NCBI RefSeq assembly: GCF_022832975.1
Contig: NZ_CP094846.1
Span: forward strand, 1,027,501-1,091,500
Source: Ornithobacterium rhinotracheale
GTDB lineage: Bacteria > Bacteroidota > Bacteroidia > Flavobacteriales > Weeksellaceae
Direction of reading: 5' to 3'
Length of the DNA stretch: 64,000 bases
The translations under genes were made by a program, and so were the position numbers. The notes beneath the pieces were generated by a model. The model searched no databases. It was given only the letters and a program-made list of their open reading frames with translations, and was not told the origin of the DNA. Positions 25,363-34,124 of this stretch are shown here, in pieces (within the stretch, counting starts at the first letter, position 1; each line of letters starts with the position of its first letter).

Positions 25363-25940
25363 TTTTGCATTAATTTCTGCACATATTTTCCTAAAATGTC
25401 AAATTCTAAATTTACTGAATCGCCTGCTTTTAGATAGCCTAAATTGGTGTGCTCCCAAGTGTATGGAATAATAGCCACTGAAAATTCACCAGGTAAAGAA
25501 TCCACCACGGTAAGGCTCACGCCATTTACACAAATGGAGCCTTTTTCTACGGTTGCAAATTTCTTTTGATCGTAAGAAAAATAGAGTTTAAAGCTTCCAT
25601 TTTGGTCTTCAATTTTATCCAATTTCCCCACTTGGTCTACATGACCTTGCACGATGTGTCCATCAATTCGGTCTGAAAGACGCATGCAGCGTTCCACATT
25701 TACTTTGTCGCCCACTTTTAGGCTGCCCAAATTGGTGCGTTGCAAAGTTTCTGCAATCGCCGTCACGGCATACAATTCATCGTTCAAAGCTGTAACCGTA
25801 AGACATGCACCATTGTGTGCAATGCTTTGGTCGATTTTAAGCTCAGAGACAAAATTGGCTTTTAGATAAATATGTGTATTGGCTTCTTGTTGTTCAATTT
25901 TGGCAACTTCTGCCATTTCTTCTACAATTCCTGTAAACAT
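25359..25940 (-). CDS. ribE: Riboflavin synthase alpha subunit
   Basis: Dismutates two 6,7-dimethyl-8-ribityllumazine molecules to riboflavin. The 193-residue protein starts MFTGIVEE and has two lumazine-binding barrels with the repeated motifs NGACLTVTAL (about 43-52) and NGVSLTVVDS (about 138-147). Length is standard. It lies 18 bp after the pRiA4b-family gene and overlaps the following histidine kinase start by four bases. No FMN riboswitch is present in the tight spacer, which fits its internal operon position. Confidence 0.96.
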   Translation of the reverse strand: MFTGIVEEMAEVAKIEQQEANTHIYLKANFVSELKIDQSIAHNGACLTVTALNDELYAVTAIAETLQRTNLGSLKVGDKVNVERCMRLSDRIDGHIVQGHVDQVGKLDKIEDQNGSFKLYFSYDQKKFATVEKGSICVNGVSLTVVDSLPGEFSVAIIPYTWEHTNLGYLKAGDSVNLEFDILGKYVQKLMQK

Positions 25941-25958
25941 GTAAATCTTGATTAAAAA

Positions 25959-26465
25959 TTAATAGTATCCGCCATAAGGATCCGAGTCAAAATAATCGTC
26001 GTCTAAATCATCTTCAAAATTTAAGCCATCTTCATCGATGTCAAATTCCATTTGCTCTTTGTTAGGTGCTTCTTTTGGGCATTCGCCATAAGTGAGGCTT
26101 ACTAGCGGATAGTCTTTTTTGCTATCTTTTTTGATGCGATCTACCACTTCGCAAAAGAATGTCCACATAGAGAAGAAATCGTATAAATAAATCATTCTTC
26201 CCCCTTTTTTAGGCACCACGGCAGAAAGTGTGGTTTCTTGCATGGTTTCGGCATCTTCGTCGCCAGCCATGTTTTCGAGCGGAATTTCGCTACCTTGGAA
26301 CCATTGGTCGTTAGATAAAAAGAAAGACGCCATTTCCTCGCCCGCAAGACCGAACGCATTTTTGATGGCTTGGTGAAATTCAAATAAAGTGCTTTTTTCT
26401 TCAATTTCTATATCTCTGAACACATCTTGCTCAGCATCAAGGATTACTCTAATTTTTAAAATCAT
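25959..26465 (-). CDS. Plasmid pRiA4b ORF-3 family protein (unknown function)
   Basis: A 168-residue acidic cytoplasmic protein that fits the pRiA4b ORF-3 family (also labelled 'IS1096 element passenger TnpR'). Features are the opening ILKIRVILDAEQDVFRDIEI, the helix STLFEFHQAIKNAFG, the aromatic FSMWTFFCEVVDRI and an Asp/Glu/Tyr-rich tail (NFEDDLDDDYFDSDPYGGYY). The name comes from mobile elements, but here it sits 12 bp after cca and 18 bp before ribE, with no transposase or inverted repeats. Molecular function is unknown. Confidence 0.8.
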   Translation of the reverse strand: MILKIRVILDAEQDVFRDIEIEEKSTLFEFHQAIKNAFGLAGEEMASFFLSNDQWFQGSEIPLENMAGDEDAETMQETTLSAVVPKKGGRMIYLYDFFSMWTFFCEVVDRIKKDSKKDYPLVSLTYGECPKEAPNKEQMEFDIDEDGLNFEDDLDDDYFDSDPYGGYY

Positions 26466-26477
26466 AGGAGTGAGTTG

Positions 26478-27908
26478 TTATTTAATATTTTTATCAGCAA
26501 TTTTTAAGCCTAATTTTTCGCCTTCTCGGAACATGAATTGGAGTGCATCTTCACGATTGTTTTTCAAATCTCCGTCCAAAATGGCATCTTTGATTTTAGA
26601 CTTAATGCGTCCTACTTCTTGGCAAGGTTTTATGCCAAAAGCTTGCATAATATCTTCGCCAGAAACGGGTGGCTGAAAGTTTCTAATATGGTCGCGCTCT
26701 TCGAGTTCGCGCATTTTGTTTTCTACCTTTTCAAAATTGGCTTTGAAGCGAAGTTGTTTATTTTTGTTTTTGGTTGTAATGTCGGCTTTGCAAAGCAAGA
26801 ATAAATCTTCTAAATCATCGCCTGCTTCAAACATCAATCGGCGTAAAGCTGCATCTGTAGAATCTTCGCTCACAAGCGGAATAGGGCGGGAGCTAAGTTG
26901 TACGATTTTGCGCACATATTTCATCTCGGCACCCATGGGTAATTTAAGTCTTCTGAAAAGTCCTGGAATCATTTTCCCTCCAACAAATTCATGCGAATGG
27001 AATGTCCACCCGATTTTTTTGTCAAAACGCTTGGTGGGTGCTTTTCCAATATCGTGGAGTAGTGCCGCCCAGCGAAGCCAAAGTTTGTCGGTGGTTTTAG
27101 CAATATTGTCTACGACCTCAAAAGTGTGATAGAAATTATCTTTATGTGTTTGTCCTTCAATTTCTTCTATGCCCTTGAGTGCTGTGAGCTCTGGTAAAAA
27201 TTGTTCTAAAAGCCCTGCATTATCAAGCATTTTTAGCCCAATAGATGGCACGGGTGTGAGCATAATTTTGTTAAACTCTTCCATGATTCGCTCTTGCGAA
27301 AGAATTTTAAGTCTATGCGCATTTTCACAAATCGCTTGAAAAGATTCTGGCTCAATATCAAAGCCTAATTGTGTCGCAAAACGAATGGCACGCATCATAC
27401 GCAAAGGGTCATCGGAATAAGTGAGCACAGGATCTACAGGAGTGCGAATGATTTTGTTTTCTAAATCGGCAATTCCATCAAATGGATCAATGAATTCGCC
27501 ATAATTTTCTTTGTTTAAGCTAATGGCTAAAGCATTTATCGTAAAATCTCTGCGCAGCTGGTCATCTTTTATGGTGCCATTTTCCACGGCGGGTTTTCGG
27601 CTGTCTTCTGAGTAGCTTTCTTTTCGAGCACCTACAAATTCGTAATCGGTGCCGTGGTAATGGAACATCGCTGTGCCAAATCGTTTAAATACAGAAACTT
27701 TAGGTTTATTGGGTAGTTGTTCGGCTACTTGTTTAGCCAAAGCGATTCCGCTGCCTTCGGTAACGATATCTATGTCTTTTTTATTGGTTCTTTTAAGTAA
27801 AAAATCTCTCACAAATCCGCCAATTACATAGGATTCTTGTTGCATTTGGTGAGAGACTTCTGATATAATCTTAAAAACTGAATCGTCTAAGGCTTGCTGT
27901 AAATTCAT
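26478..27908 (-). CDS. cca: CCA tRNA nucleotidyltransferase with HD domain
   Basis: Adds or repairs the 3'-CCA end of tRNAs. The 476-residue protein has the class II nucleotidyltransferase head with GGFVRDFLLKR and the metal-binding DIDIVT. The RRDFTINALAI motif and the RNA-binding neck/body follow, with EDPLRMMRAIRFATQLGF-type residues in SDDPLRMMRAIRF. A C-terminal HD phosphohydrolase domain (LLHDIGKAPTK) is present. The tRNA-Asp genes here lack an encoded CCA, so the enzyme is needed. TATCTTTG at 27913-27920 (minus), five bases before the ATG, might be a leaderless promoter element. Confidence 0.94.
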   Translation of the reverse strand: MNLQQALDDSVFKIISEVSHQMQQESYVIGGFVRDFLLKRTNKKDIDIVTEGSGIALAKQVAEQLPNKPKVSVFKRFGTAMFHYHGTDYEFVGARKESYSEDSRKPAVENGTIKDDQLRRDFTINALAISLNKENYGEFIDPFDGIADLENKIIRTPVDPVLTYSDDPLRMMRAIRFATQLGFDIEPESFQAICENAHRLKILSQERIMEEFNKIMLTPVPSIGLKMLDNAGLLEQFLPELTALKGIEEIEGQTHKDNFYHTFEVVDNIAKTTDKLWLRWAALLHDIGKAPTKRFDKKIGWTFHSHEFVGGKMIPGLFRRLKLPMGAEMKYVRKIVQLSSRPIPLVSEDSTDAALRRLMFEAGDDLEDLFLLCKADITTKNKNKQLRFKANFEKVENKMRELEERDHIRNFQPPVSGEDIMQAFGIKPCQEVGRIKSKIKDAILDGDLKNNREDALQFMFREGEKLGLKIADKNIK

Positions 27909-27982
27909 TTTGCAAAGATAATATTTTGTTCAAGAAATTTAGGTATAAAGCCTTTTTTAAAATTAGCAGAAAATCGGATTTT

Positions 27983-28546
27983 TTATTTCCATTGAATGCT
28001 TTCCATAAGGTGCATTACATTGGTCTTCATATATTGAATGGCAGGCGCTAGAGAATCTGGATTGGGACGCGCGTTGAAATAAACGGCACCACGCAAAAAG
28101 TGTTTGGTGCTATCGGTTACATGAAATTGGTAGTTTAAAGCGGCTTCGCCCCCAAGTTCATACAAAGTGCCATAGACTTTAGCGTTCGGGCGCACAATGA
28201 TTTGCGGATTGATGTACACCGCACGAGATGCATGGGGCTCGTACACCGATTTTTCTGAATCAACCAAAAGTTGTGGTAAATTGTTTTTTACGGGCTCGTA
28301 AGTGAGATAGAGCGTCGCCTTTAGCTTTGGATAATATAAATTAAATTGACAATTTTCTTTTTTGGGCTGGAGAATTGTTTTTTTCTCCGCTTCAAAATCA
28401 AACGGACAATTGGGGTCGTATTTTTTGAATATAGGTTTTTCATACTCAAGGCGCACATCGCCATAAGGCTTGGGCATGCTATCTTGCTGGCAAGCACTCA
28501 AGAATAAGCCAATAAAAAGGATAAGAAAAATACTATTGCTCTTCAT
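27983..28546 (-). CDS. gldD: Gliding motility lipoprotein GldD
   Basis: A 187-residue lipoprotein: signal peptide LILFIGLFLSAC with the lipidated cysteine at 19, then the conserved GldD sequence (PKPYGDVRLEYE, CPFDFEAEKKTI, HASRAVYINPQI, LRGAVYFNARPNPDSLAP). GldD is required for gliding and for type IX secretion-linked motility in F. johnsoniae. Its start overlaps the end of gldE by 14 bp, the usual gldE-gldD pairing. Presence in a species need not mean visible gliding. Confidence 0.93.
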   Translation of the reverse strand: MKSNSIFLILFIGLFLSACQQDSMPKPYGDVRLEYEKPIFKKYDPNCPFDFEAEKKTILQPKKENCQFNLYYPKLKATLYLTYEPVKNNLPQLLVDSEKSVYEPHASRAVYINPQIIVRPNAKVYGTLYELGGEAALNYQFHVTDSTKHFLRGAVYFNARPNPDSLAPAIQYMKTNVMHLMESIQWK

Positions 28547-29888
28547 TTTTTTCTTCTTCAGGTAATGGCGTTCTAGTAACTTTTATACGCTTAATTCTTC
28601 TTTTGTCGATGGATTCAATGGTGAAAATAAAGTTTTTGTAATGAATTTTTTGTCGGCGATTAGGCGTTTCTTCATTAATTTCAAGAATTAGTCCAGCCAA
28701 GGTTTCGGCTTCGCCTTTTACATCGTCAAAGGTATCGTCGTCGATTTCCATGATTCGCATGAAATCCTTGAGCGAGGTTTTCCCTTCAAACAAATAATTA
28801 TCTTTATCTAATTTGGAATAAAAGATATTTTCATCATCAAACTCATCTGAAATGTCACCTACCACTTCTTCCAAAATATCTTCCATACTCACAATTCCAG
28901 AAGTTCCTCCATACTCATCAACTACAATAGCAATGTGGATTTTTTTCTCCTGAAAATCAGATAATAAATCGTCTAATTTTTTGTTTTCTGGGACAAAGAA
29001 CGGCTTGCGCAAAACAGTATGCCAATCAAAATTTTCTCTGTCAAGATAGGGTAATAAATCCTTGGCGTACAGAAGCCCTTTGATTTCGTCGATATCGTCC
29101 TCGTACACAGGAACGCGAGAAAATCCTTTCTGTGATATTTTTTGTAAAACTTCCTGGAAATTATTTTCCAATCGCATAGAAAACATATCCACGCGTGGTG
29201 TCATCACTTCTCGGGTTTCGGTATTTCCGAAATTTACGATGCCTTCGAGAATGCGTTGCTCTTCGTTCGTAGTCATTTCATCTTCCGAAGTCATTTCGAG
29301 AGCTTGTGAGAGCTGGTCCACCGAAATTTTATGTTCGTTTTTTAAATTCTTTTCAATCAAGGAACTAAGCCATAACAACGGAATTGAAATAGGTTTGGCA
29401 ATGATTCCAAAAAAATTGATCAAAGGTGCTGTGAATGCACCAAATTTCAACGGAGCTTGGTTGGAATAAATTTTGGGGATAATTTCGCCAAAGAGCAATA
29501 ACAAGAATGTGATGATTACTACATCAAATAGGATTTTAAAACTGATTCCCATTAAATTCAAATCACCAATGTAAGGATGTACAAAAACTTCGGAAAGTAT
29601 CGCAGATAATAATACGATTCCAATGTTTATAAAATTGTTGCCAATCAAAATATTAGCCAAGAGTTTTTGCTTATCTTTTAATAAGTTTTCCACGGCAGAT
29701 ACATCTTTTCCTTCTTCTTTGGCTTGTACTAAATCCTTCTTTTTAATCGAAAAGAAAGCCACTTCCGAACCAGATAATAGCGCAGAAAGGAAAAGTAAAA
29801 TTAGAAGCAAAAACAATTCGCCAAAATCATAACTAGTAAAAGCGAATATAGCGTTTATAAATAAACTGGGAGGTTCTGTTTCCAACAT
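28533..29888 (-). CDS. gldE: Gliding motility-associated protein GldE (CNNM/CorC-type membrane protein)
   Basis: A 451-residue inner-membrane protein. The DUF21/CNNM membrane region (about 15-215) is followed by a CBS-domain pair ([29 protein letters not shown]) and a C-terminal CorC/HlyC transporter-associated domain that ends in a charged tail. In Flavobacterium, gldE is co-transcribed with gldD, and extra GldE can compensate some gldD defects. The exact role is unresolved; ion transport is plausible by homology. It lies 24 bp after ssb. Confidence 0.9.
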   Translation of the reverse strand: MLETEPPSLFINAIFAFTSYDFGELFLLLILLFLSALLSGSEVAFFSIKKKDLVQAKEEGKDVSAVENLLKDKQKLLANILIGNNFINIGIVLLSAILSEVFVHPYIGDLNLMGISFKILFDVVIITFLLLLFGEIIPKIYSNQAPLKFGAFTAPLINFFGIIAKPISIPLLWLSSLIEKNLKNEHKISVDQLSQALEMTSEDEMTTNEEQRILEGIVNFGNTETREVMTPRVDMFSMRLENNFQEVLQKISQKGFSRVPVYEDDIDEIKGLLYAKDLLPYLDRENFDWHTVLRKPFFVPENKKLDDLLSDFQEKKIHIAIVVDEYGGTSGIVSMEDILEEVVGDISDEFDDENIFYSKLDKDNYLFEGKTSLKDFMRIMEIDDDTFDDVKGEAETLAGLILEINEETPNRRQKIHYKNFIFTIESIDKRRIKRIKVTRTPLPEEEKNEEQ

Positions 29889-29912
29889 AAAAAGTGTTTA
29901 AAATCTATTTTT

Positions 29913-30278
29913 TTAAAATTCTTCGGTATGTTCCGAAGTGTTCACGTTTTTAGTTAAAAATTGTATTGTAGTAGCTTGTACTTCAGTTGTGTAGCGTGTG
30001 GTTCCGTTGTCGTCCCATTTGCGGGTTTTCAATTTTCCTTCTACATATACAGAGTCGCCTTTGCTCAAATGTTTTTCGCATAGCTGAGCCACTTTGTTTC
30101 GGGCTACTACTTGGTGCCATTCTGTTTGGGTAACTCGTTCTCCTGTATCTTTTCTCACGAAAACTTCGTTTGTAGCTAGAGGAAATCTGCCAATACAATT
30201 GCTTTCATCAAAATAATGAAGTTTCACATTATCTCCTAAATTTCCTACTAGGATTACTTTGTTTACCGAACCGCTCAT
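29913..30278 (-). CDS. ssb: Single-stranded DNA-binding protein (short, flavobacterial gldE-linked type)
   Basis: A 121-residue OB-fold protein with SSB signatures: VNKVILVGNLGDNVKLHY at the N-terminus, TQTEWHQVVARNKVAQLCEKHL, KGDSVYVEGKLKTRKWDDN. It ends SEHTEEF almost immediately after the OB fold, so the long disordered linker and canonical DDDIPF-type tip of the main replicative SSB are missing. It may be a secondary SSB or have a variant acidic tip. It heads the gldE-gldD operon. TATCTTTG (30309-30316) and TAAATTTG (30317-30324), minus strand, are back-to-back -7 candidates. Confidence 0.9.
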   Translation of the reverse strand: MSGSVNKVILVGNLGDNVKLHYFDESNCIGRFPLATNEVFVRKDTGERVTQTEWHQVVARNKVAQLCEKHLSKGDSVYVEGKLKTRKWDDNGTTRYTTEVQATTIQFLTKNVNTSEHTEEF

Positions 30279-30308
30279 AAATCGTTTTAAATTTTGTGTT
30301 TAATTTTT

Positions 30309-30324
30309 CAAAGATACAAATTTA
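30309..30324 (-). promoter_or_regulatory. Tandem -7 elements upstream of ssb-gldE-gldD
   Basis: Two exact TAnnTTTG matches, TAAATTTG then TATCTTTG, lie end to end on the minus strand 31-46 bp before the ssb ATG. Which one is used cannot be told. Confidence 0.45.
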
Positions 30325-30435
30325 GAGATTATTTTTTAAAAATATTTTTTTTGAGATTTTTTAGTGTTAATTCTTTTTAGGTAAATAAATTTAGCTTAAC
30401 TTCGTTTTAAGCATTTATTTTAAAAACAAAAACAC

Positions 30436-31035
30436 ATGAAAAAATCATTTTTAGCCTTAGCAACTTTATGTTTTGCATCGGTTTATGGACAAACCAACGA
30501 GGGAAATTGGATGCTTAATGCCAGAACGAGTTTAAATTTTAATCAAGTAACGAGAAAATTGGACAATGGACTCAGTACTTTGAACAATCATCGCATTTCT
30601 AATACCAATTTGGCGCTAAGTGGAGGCTATTTTATAGCCAATAATTTTGCGCTGGGAACCACTTTTGAGTATGCTAGAACCATGACAGAGGAAAGCAATG
30701 GCGATGAGTTCACTAATTCGCGCTTGGCTTTTGTGCCTTCAGCATTGGCTTACATCAATCTCGGAAATTCGAATTTTTAACCATTTTTGTCTGCTGGATT
30801 GGGGTATGGAAGAAGTAATACTAAATATGTAAACTATACAAGTAAAGAAAGTGAGCAAAAGCAAGAAAATGGCGGATTGCTTTGGGTACTTGGTGGGGGC
30901 GTTTCTTATTTCGTTTCAGAGCGCTTGTCGGTTTCGTTTGATTACAGATATACTTGTTTTGGCTACAAAGTGCAAGATGTAAAAGTGAGAGAAAAAGGAC
31001 CCGGCTTAGGATTGGGTATAGGTCTTCATTTTTAA
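30436..31035 (+). pseudogene. Outer membrane beta-barrel protein broken by one in-frame stop
   Basis: A signal peptide (MKKSFLALATLCFASVYGQ) and beta-barrel strands run to a TAA at 30778-30780 (..LGNSNF stop). The same frame then continues as PFLSAGLGYGRSNTKY.. to the end ..PGLGLGIGLHF at 31035. Joined, they would give a ~199-residue OmpA/OmpW-like eight-strand barrel ending in Phe, as barrels do. No frameshift is needed, so a single substitution (for example from AAA, CAA or TAT) explains the break. A sequencing error is possible. The first 114 residues alone could not close a barrel. Confidence 0.8.
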
Positions 31036-31056
31036 AATTAAGAAAGAAAAAATGTC

Positions 31057-31098
31057 AAAAAAGCGATTTTCAGTATTTTTTTGAAAATCGCTTTTTTT
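31057..31098. terminator. Bidirectional terminator between the barrel pseudogene and the TonB receptor
   Basis: A 15-bp perfect stem (31057-31071 with 31083-31097) flanked by A on one side and T on the other. It can serve both convergent genes. Confidence 0.85.
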
Positions 31099-31128
31099 TA
31101 GATATGAAAAAGTGAGGCGAAAAATGAT

Positions 31129-33192
31129 TTATTTAATGCTATATCTTAGTCCCAAAAAAGCTCTAATTCCTTGATTAGTAGCATAGACATAGGATGGGTC
31201 AAACGTTAATGCATAAGGGTTCTCTGGTGTTGCAATGGCTTCATTCTTATCATTGAATGTTACTTTTTTGTCGAATGGATCTCTTGAGCGAGCGATTACA
31301 AACGGAGCGTGCTTATATGGTGTGAAGTTAAGTAAGTTTTTCACCCCACCATATATTTCAAAACCATTTTTGAAACTTTTATTGATTTGGATATTTTGAA
31401 TTGAGTACCAAGGCGATTTCTCGGGTCTTGGGTCGGTATCACTCAGGAGAGGCAACTTCATAGGGCTGCGCAAATTTCCAGTATAGTCTATTTTTAAATT
31501 AGCTTTTTTAAATTTATAACCAATTCCCCATGAGCCCGAAAAATGTTCTGTGAATTCTTGTTGAATTTTTTCGTTATTCTCCATAGTATATACATCTTGG
31601 AGTGTTCCTCCTATGTTTAAATTTAATCCTACTTTGGTGTAAGCGTTAAAATTTAATGAAATTCCTTTAGACACCGCGTGGTCTTTTAAATTGTCGTAGA
31701 TGATTTGATTTGGATTGGTGTCGTAATCGGCAACGATTTTATTGTTGAAATAAGTGTAAAATGCGCTAAAATCTAAATTAAAGAAATTTCCCGCATCGGT
31801 ATAGAAATTTTGCACCAAATTTAAATTACCATTCCATGAGGTTTCAGGTTTTAAATGATCTTTAAAAATCACTTCGCGTGCCCCTGTGAGTGCGGCATGA
31901 TCCTCGGTAAATACATTTACTACGCGGTATCCGTTTCCTGCGCTTAAACGCAAAATCGTATTTTTATCGGCAGAATTCCATTTATAATTAATTCTTGGCG
32001 AAAAAATATTTCCGTGTGCAGAGTTGTAATCGTATCTCACTCCTGCGAGCAGTACATTCTGAGGGTTGATATGCACCTCATCTTGTATAAATACACCAGG
32101 CAAATGCGTTTCTTTGGCGTGCGCATATTCTTGCTGTGTAGCTGGAGTGTTATCGTCATAATATGTTAAGCGATAGGCTCCTCCTAATAATAGCTTGTGA
32201 ATACCTAAATCTTTGTGCCATGTTAATTGCCCGAAATAGATATTTTGGTCGGCCATGAATTTATCTGTTCCATAATAGCTGTTCTGGTGATGGTGGTTTA
32301 AGCTAATGTCTAGGAAAATCTTTTCGGTAGTGGGCAATTGGTAAGTCCCAAAAGCTTCCCAGCGGCTGGTGTAGATGCTTTCGCCGTATTTAATATCGGT
32401 GCCACGATAGGATTTGTTCCAATCCATTTCGCCGCCCCAGCGATCTTCGTACACATATCGCCCCGCAAAAGTGAATTTTCTGTTCTCAGGTCTTTCAATA
32501 CTCCATTTGTTGAATAGCGAAATTCTATTTTGCAGAGTTAAATCCGTGAAATTATCATCATTCTTATCAATTGGGTTCATATAATTAAAGTAATTGAGCC
32601 CTACAAGTGATGATACTTTGTCTCCAATATTGAATTTTCCTCCCAAATCGGCATTATATTCTTGCCATGAAGTAGCAAAAGCATTTACGGCAAATTTTGG
32701 AGCTGTTAAAGGATTTTTTGTAATAATATTAATTAAACCACCTACCGCTTCGGAGCCGTATAGCGTAGAGGCTGGTCCTTTGACCACTTCCACGCGCTCA
32801 ATCAAATCTTCTGGAATACCACTGAGTCCATACACAGTGCTGAGTCCACTCACGATGGGCATTCCATCTATAAGTACCATAGTATTAGGACCATCTAGGC
32901 CATTGATGTGGATATCGCCCGTGTTACAGACATTACAATTCACTTGGGGGCGAATCCCGTTGATGTTCCCCAAAGCCTCAAATAAATTAGGACTTGGATT
33001 CTGTTGGAAAAATGTTTTAGTATATACTTCTACTGGAACAGGACTTTGTGTTTTTGTAACAGGTCTTAATGTGCCAGTAACCACTACAGGATCCATATTT
33101 AATTTAAAATCTGTAGAATCTGTAACCTTTTTTTGCGCTACCATACTACTTAGTAGCCCTAAGCATGCTAGCGTGGTTGTAAATGTTTTCAT
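31129..33192 (-). CDS. TonB-dependent receptor
   Basis: An outer-membrane energy-coupled transporter of 687 residues. The ATG at 33192 opens the signal peptide MKTFTTTLACLGLLSSMVAQ; a longer reading from a TTG at 33219 would put the promoter inside the gene. The plug shows MDPVVVTGT, a TonB-box-like start, then NCNVCNTGDIHINGLDG, VLIDGMPIVSGLSTVYG, and VEVVKGPASTLYGSEAVGG. The 22-strand barrel ends GIRAFLGLRYSIK. It resembles CirA/BtuB-type receptors for siderophores, heme or cobalamin; the ligand is not identifiable. The CNVC pair in the plug is notable. Confidence 0.88.
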   Translation of the reverse strand: MKTFTTTLACLGLLSSMVAQKKVTDSTDFKLNMDPVVVTGTLRPVTKTQSPVPVEVYTKTFFQQNPSPNLFEALGNINGIRPQVNCNVCNTGDIHINGLDGPNTMVLIDGMPIVSGLSTVYGLSGIPEDLIERVEVVKGPASTLYGSEAVGGLINIITKNPLTAPKFAVNAFATSWQEYNADLGGKFNIGDKVSSLVGLNYFNYMNPIDKNDDNFTDLTLQNRISLFNKWSIERPENRKFTFAGRYVYEDRWGGEMDWNKSYRGTDIKYGESIYTSRWEAFGTYQLPTTEKIFLDISLNHHHQNSYYGTDKFMADQNIYFGQLTWHKDLGIHKLLLGGAYRLTYYDDNTPATQQEYAHAKETHLPGVFIQDEVHINPQNVLLAGVRYDYNSAHGNIFSPRINYKWNSADKNTILRLSAGNGYRVVNVFTEDHAALTGAREVIFKDHLKPETSWNGNLNLVQNFYTDAGNFFNLDFSAFYTYFNNKIVADYDTNPNQIIYDNLKDHAVSKGISLNFNAYTKVGLNLNIGGTLQDVYTMENNEKIQQEFTEHFSGSWGIGYKFKKANLKIDYTGNLRSPMKLPLLSDTDPRPEKSPWYSIQNIQINKSFKNGFEIYGGVKNLLNFTPYKHAPFVIARSRDPFDKKVTFNDKNEAIATPENPYALTFDPSYVYATNQGIRAFLGLRYSIK

Positions 33193-33216
33193 GTGGTGAA
33201 TATTTAAATTTTTCAG

Positions 33217-33247
33217 CAAAAATATAAAAGTTAGATTAAACTAACAA
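33217..33247 (-). promoter_or_regulatory. Promoter of the TonB receptor with operator-like palindrome
   Basis: On the minus strand TTG (33245-33247), a 20-bp spacer and TATTTTTG (33217-33224) form a full consensus promoter. The imperfect palindrome GTTAGTTTAATCTAAC (33230-33245) fills most of the spacer. This is the classic place for a repressor, plausibly a Fur- or DtxR-type metal regulator given the receptor downstream. Confidence 0.6.
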
Positions 33248-33291
33248 ATATATTTAATTAAAATAAAAATAATATTAACCTTAGCTATTGC

Positions 33292-33319
33292 AATTGTTGT
33301 CTTGTAATTGTAGTCTTGT
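33292..33319. repeat. Two tandem 14-bp direct repeats
   Basis: AATTGTTGTCTTGT (33292-33305) is followed directly by AATTGTAGTCTTGT (33306-33319), with one mismatch. The pair lies between the divergent TonB receptor and the nucleobase-uptake cluster. Confidence 0.7.
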
Positions 33320-33389
33320 TGTTTATAATTTTTTAAAAACTAAATTTATAAACGGATTAAAAAGTTTTTTTATTGTTAAAAAATCTAAA

Positions 33390-33397
33390 TATTTTTG
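33390..33397 (+). promoter_or_regulatory. -7 element of the Tsx-like/permease cluster
   Basis: TATTTTTG, an exact match 17 bp before the ATG at 33415. The nearest TTG (33373) is only 14 bp upstream. TAAATTTA (33341-33348) with TTG 19 bp upstream (33319-33321) is an alternative. Confidence 0.4.
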
Positions 33398-33414
33398 CGT
33401 CTAAATTCAAATAC

Positions 33415-34098
33415 ATGAAGAAAAAAGTTTTATTACTATTCTTGGTTATTTTAGGGATTAAAAGCCAAGCGCAGGAATTGCAGCTGCACTACGACTTTGG
33501 GAAAGACCGTGATTATCTCACGGGAACTTTCGAAATCTTTAAACCCGATCGTCTAGGGAGTACATTTATGTTTACCGATATAGACTTTAATCGACCCGAC
33601 GGCGCATCGCTCGTCTATTTTGAGATTGCACGAAAATTTAATATTAAAAATAAAACCATTGATGGACTCAATTTTCATATAGAGTACAACGATGGTTTTT
33701 TAATTTCTGATGGAGAGAGTCCAGTGGGCATTCCGATAAAGCCCTCGGCACTCACAGGGATTGGTTTTCCTGTAAAAATCGGAAATTTCACACTTCACAC
33801 TTCCTATTTGTATAAATGGATTAAGGATTCCAACGGGCTAGATGGGCAATTTACAGCCGTGTGGTTTCAGAATTTTGCCCAAAACAAAATCACTTTTCGA
33901 GGTTTTCTAGATGTGTGGAGCTCACCGCTTACACCAGATAAAGACTTAAAATATGCTATTTTCATTACCGAACCGCAATTGCTATACAACCTAAACGAGC
34001 ATTTTTCGGTGGGAACAGAAATCGAAATTAGTAAGAATTTTGTGCCAAGTAGAGATTTTCAAGTTAATCCAACTTTGATGGTACGCTGGGTGCTTTAA
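33415..34098 (+). CDS. Tsx-like outer membrane channel (DUF5020 family)
   Basis: A 227-residue outer-membrane barrel with signal peptide MKKKVLLLFLVILGIKSQAQ. The mature part (LQLHYDFGKDRDYLTGTFEIF, TFMFTDIDFNRPDGASLVYFE, ending TLMVRWVL) fits the DUF5020 family, related to the nucleoside channel Tsx. It is the first of three genes; two nucleobase permeases follow 26 and 18 bp apart, so it probably brings nucleosides or nucleobases across the outer membrane. I chose ATG 33415 over an upstream TTG because it starts the signal peptide. Confidence 0.78.
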   Translation: MKKKVLLLFLVILGIKSQAQELQLHYDFGKDRDYLTGTFEIFKPDRLGSTFMFTDIDFNRPDGASLVYFEIARKFNIKNKTIDGLNFHIEYNDGFLISDGESPVGIPIKPSALTGIGFPVKIGNFTLHTSYLYKWIKDSNGLDGQFTAVWFQNFAQNKITFRGFLDVWSSPLTPDKDLKYAIFITEPQLLYNLNEHFSVGTEIEISKNFVPSRDFQVNPTLMVRWVL

Positions 34099-34124
34099 GA
34101 AAAATAATTAAATTAAAAATCAAT

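Noticed and set aside
25959-26465. Mobile element suggested by the 'IS1096 passenger' family name
   Set aside because: No transposase, inverted repeats or target duplications; spacing to neighbours is operon-like.
33193-33219. N-terminal extension MLKNLNIHH of the TonB receptor from a TTG
   Set aside because: It precedes the natural signal peptide and would overlap the -7 promoter element. The similar MLKNLNI reading before the Tsx-like gene is likewise leader DNA, not a shared domain.
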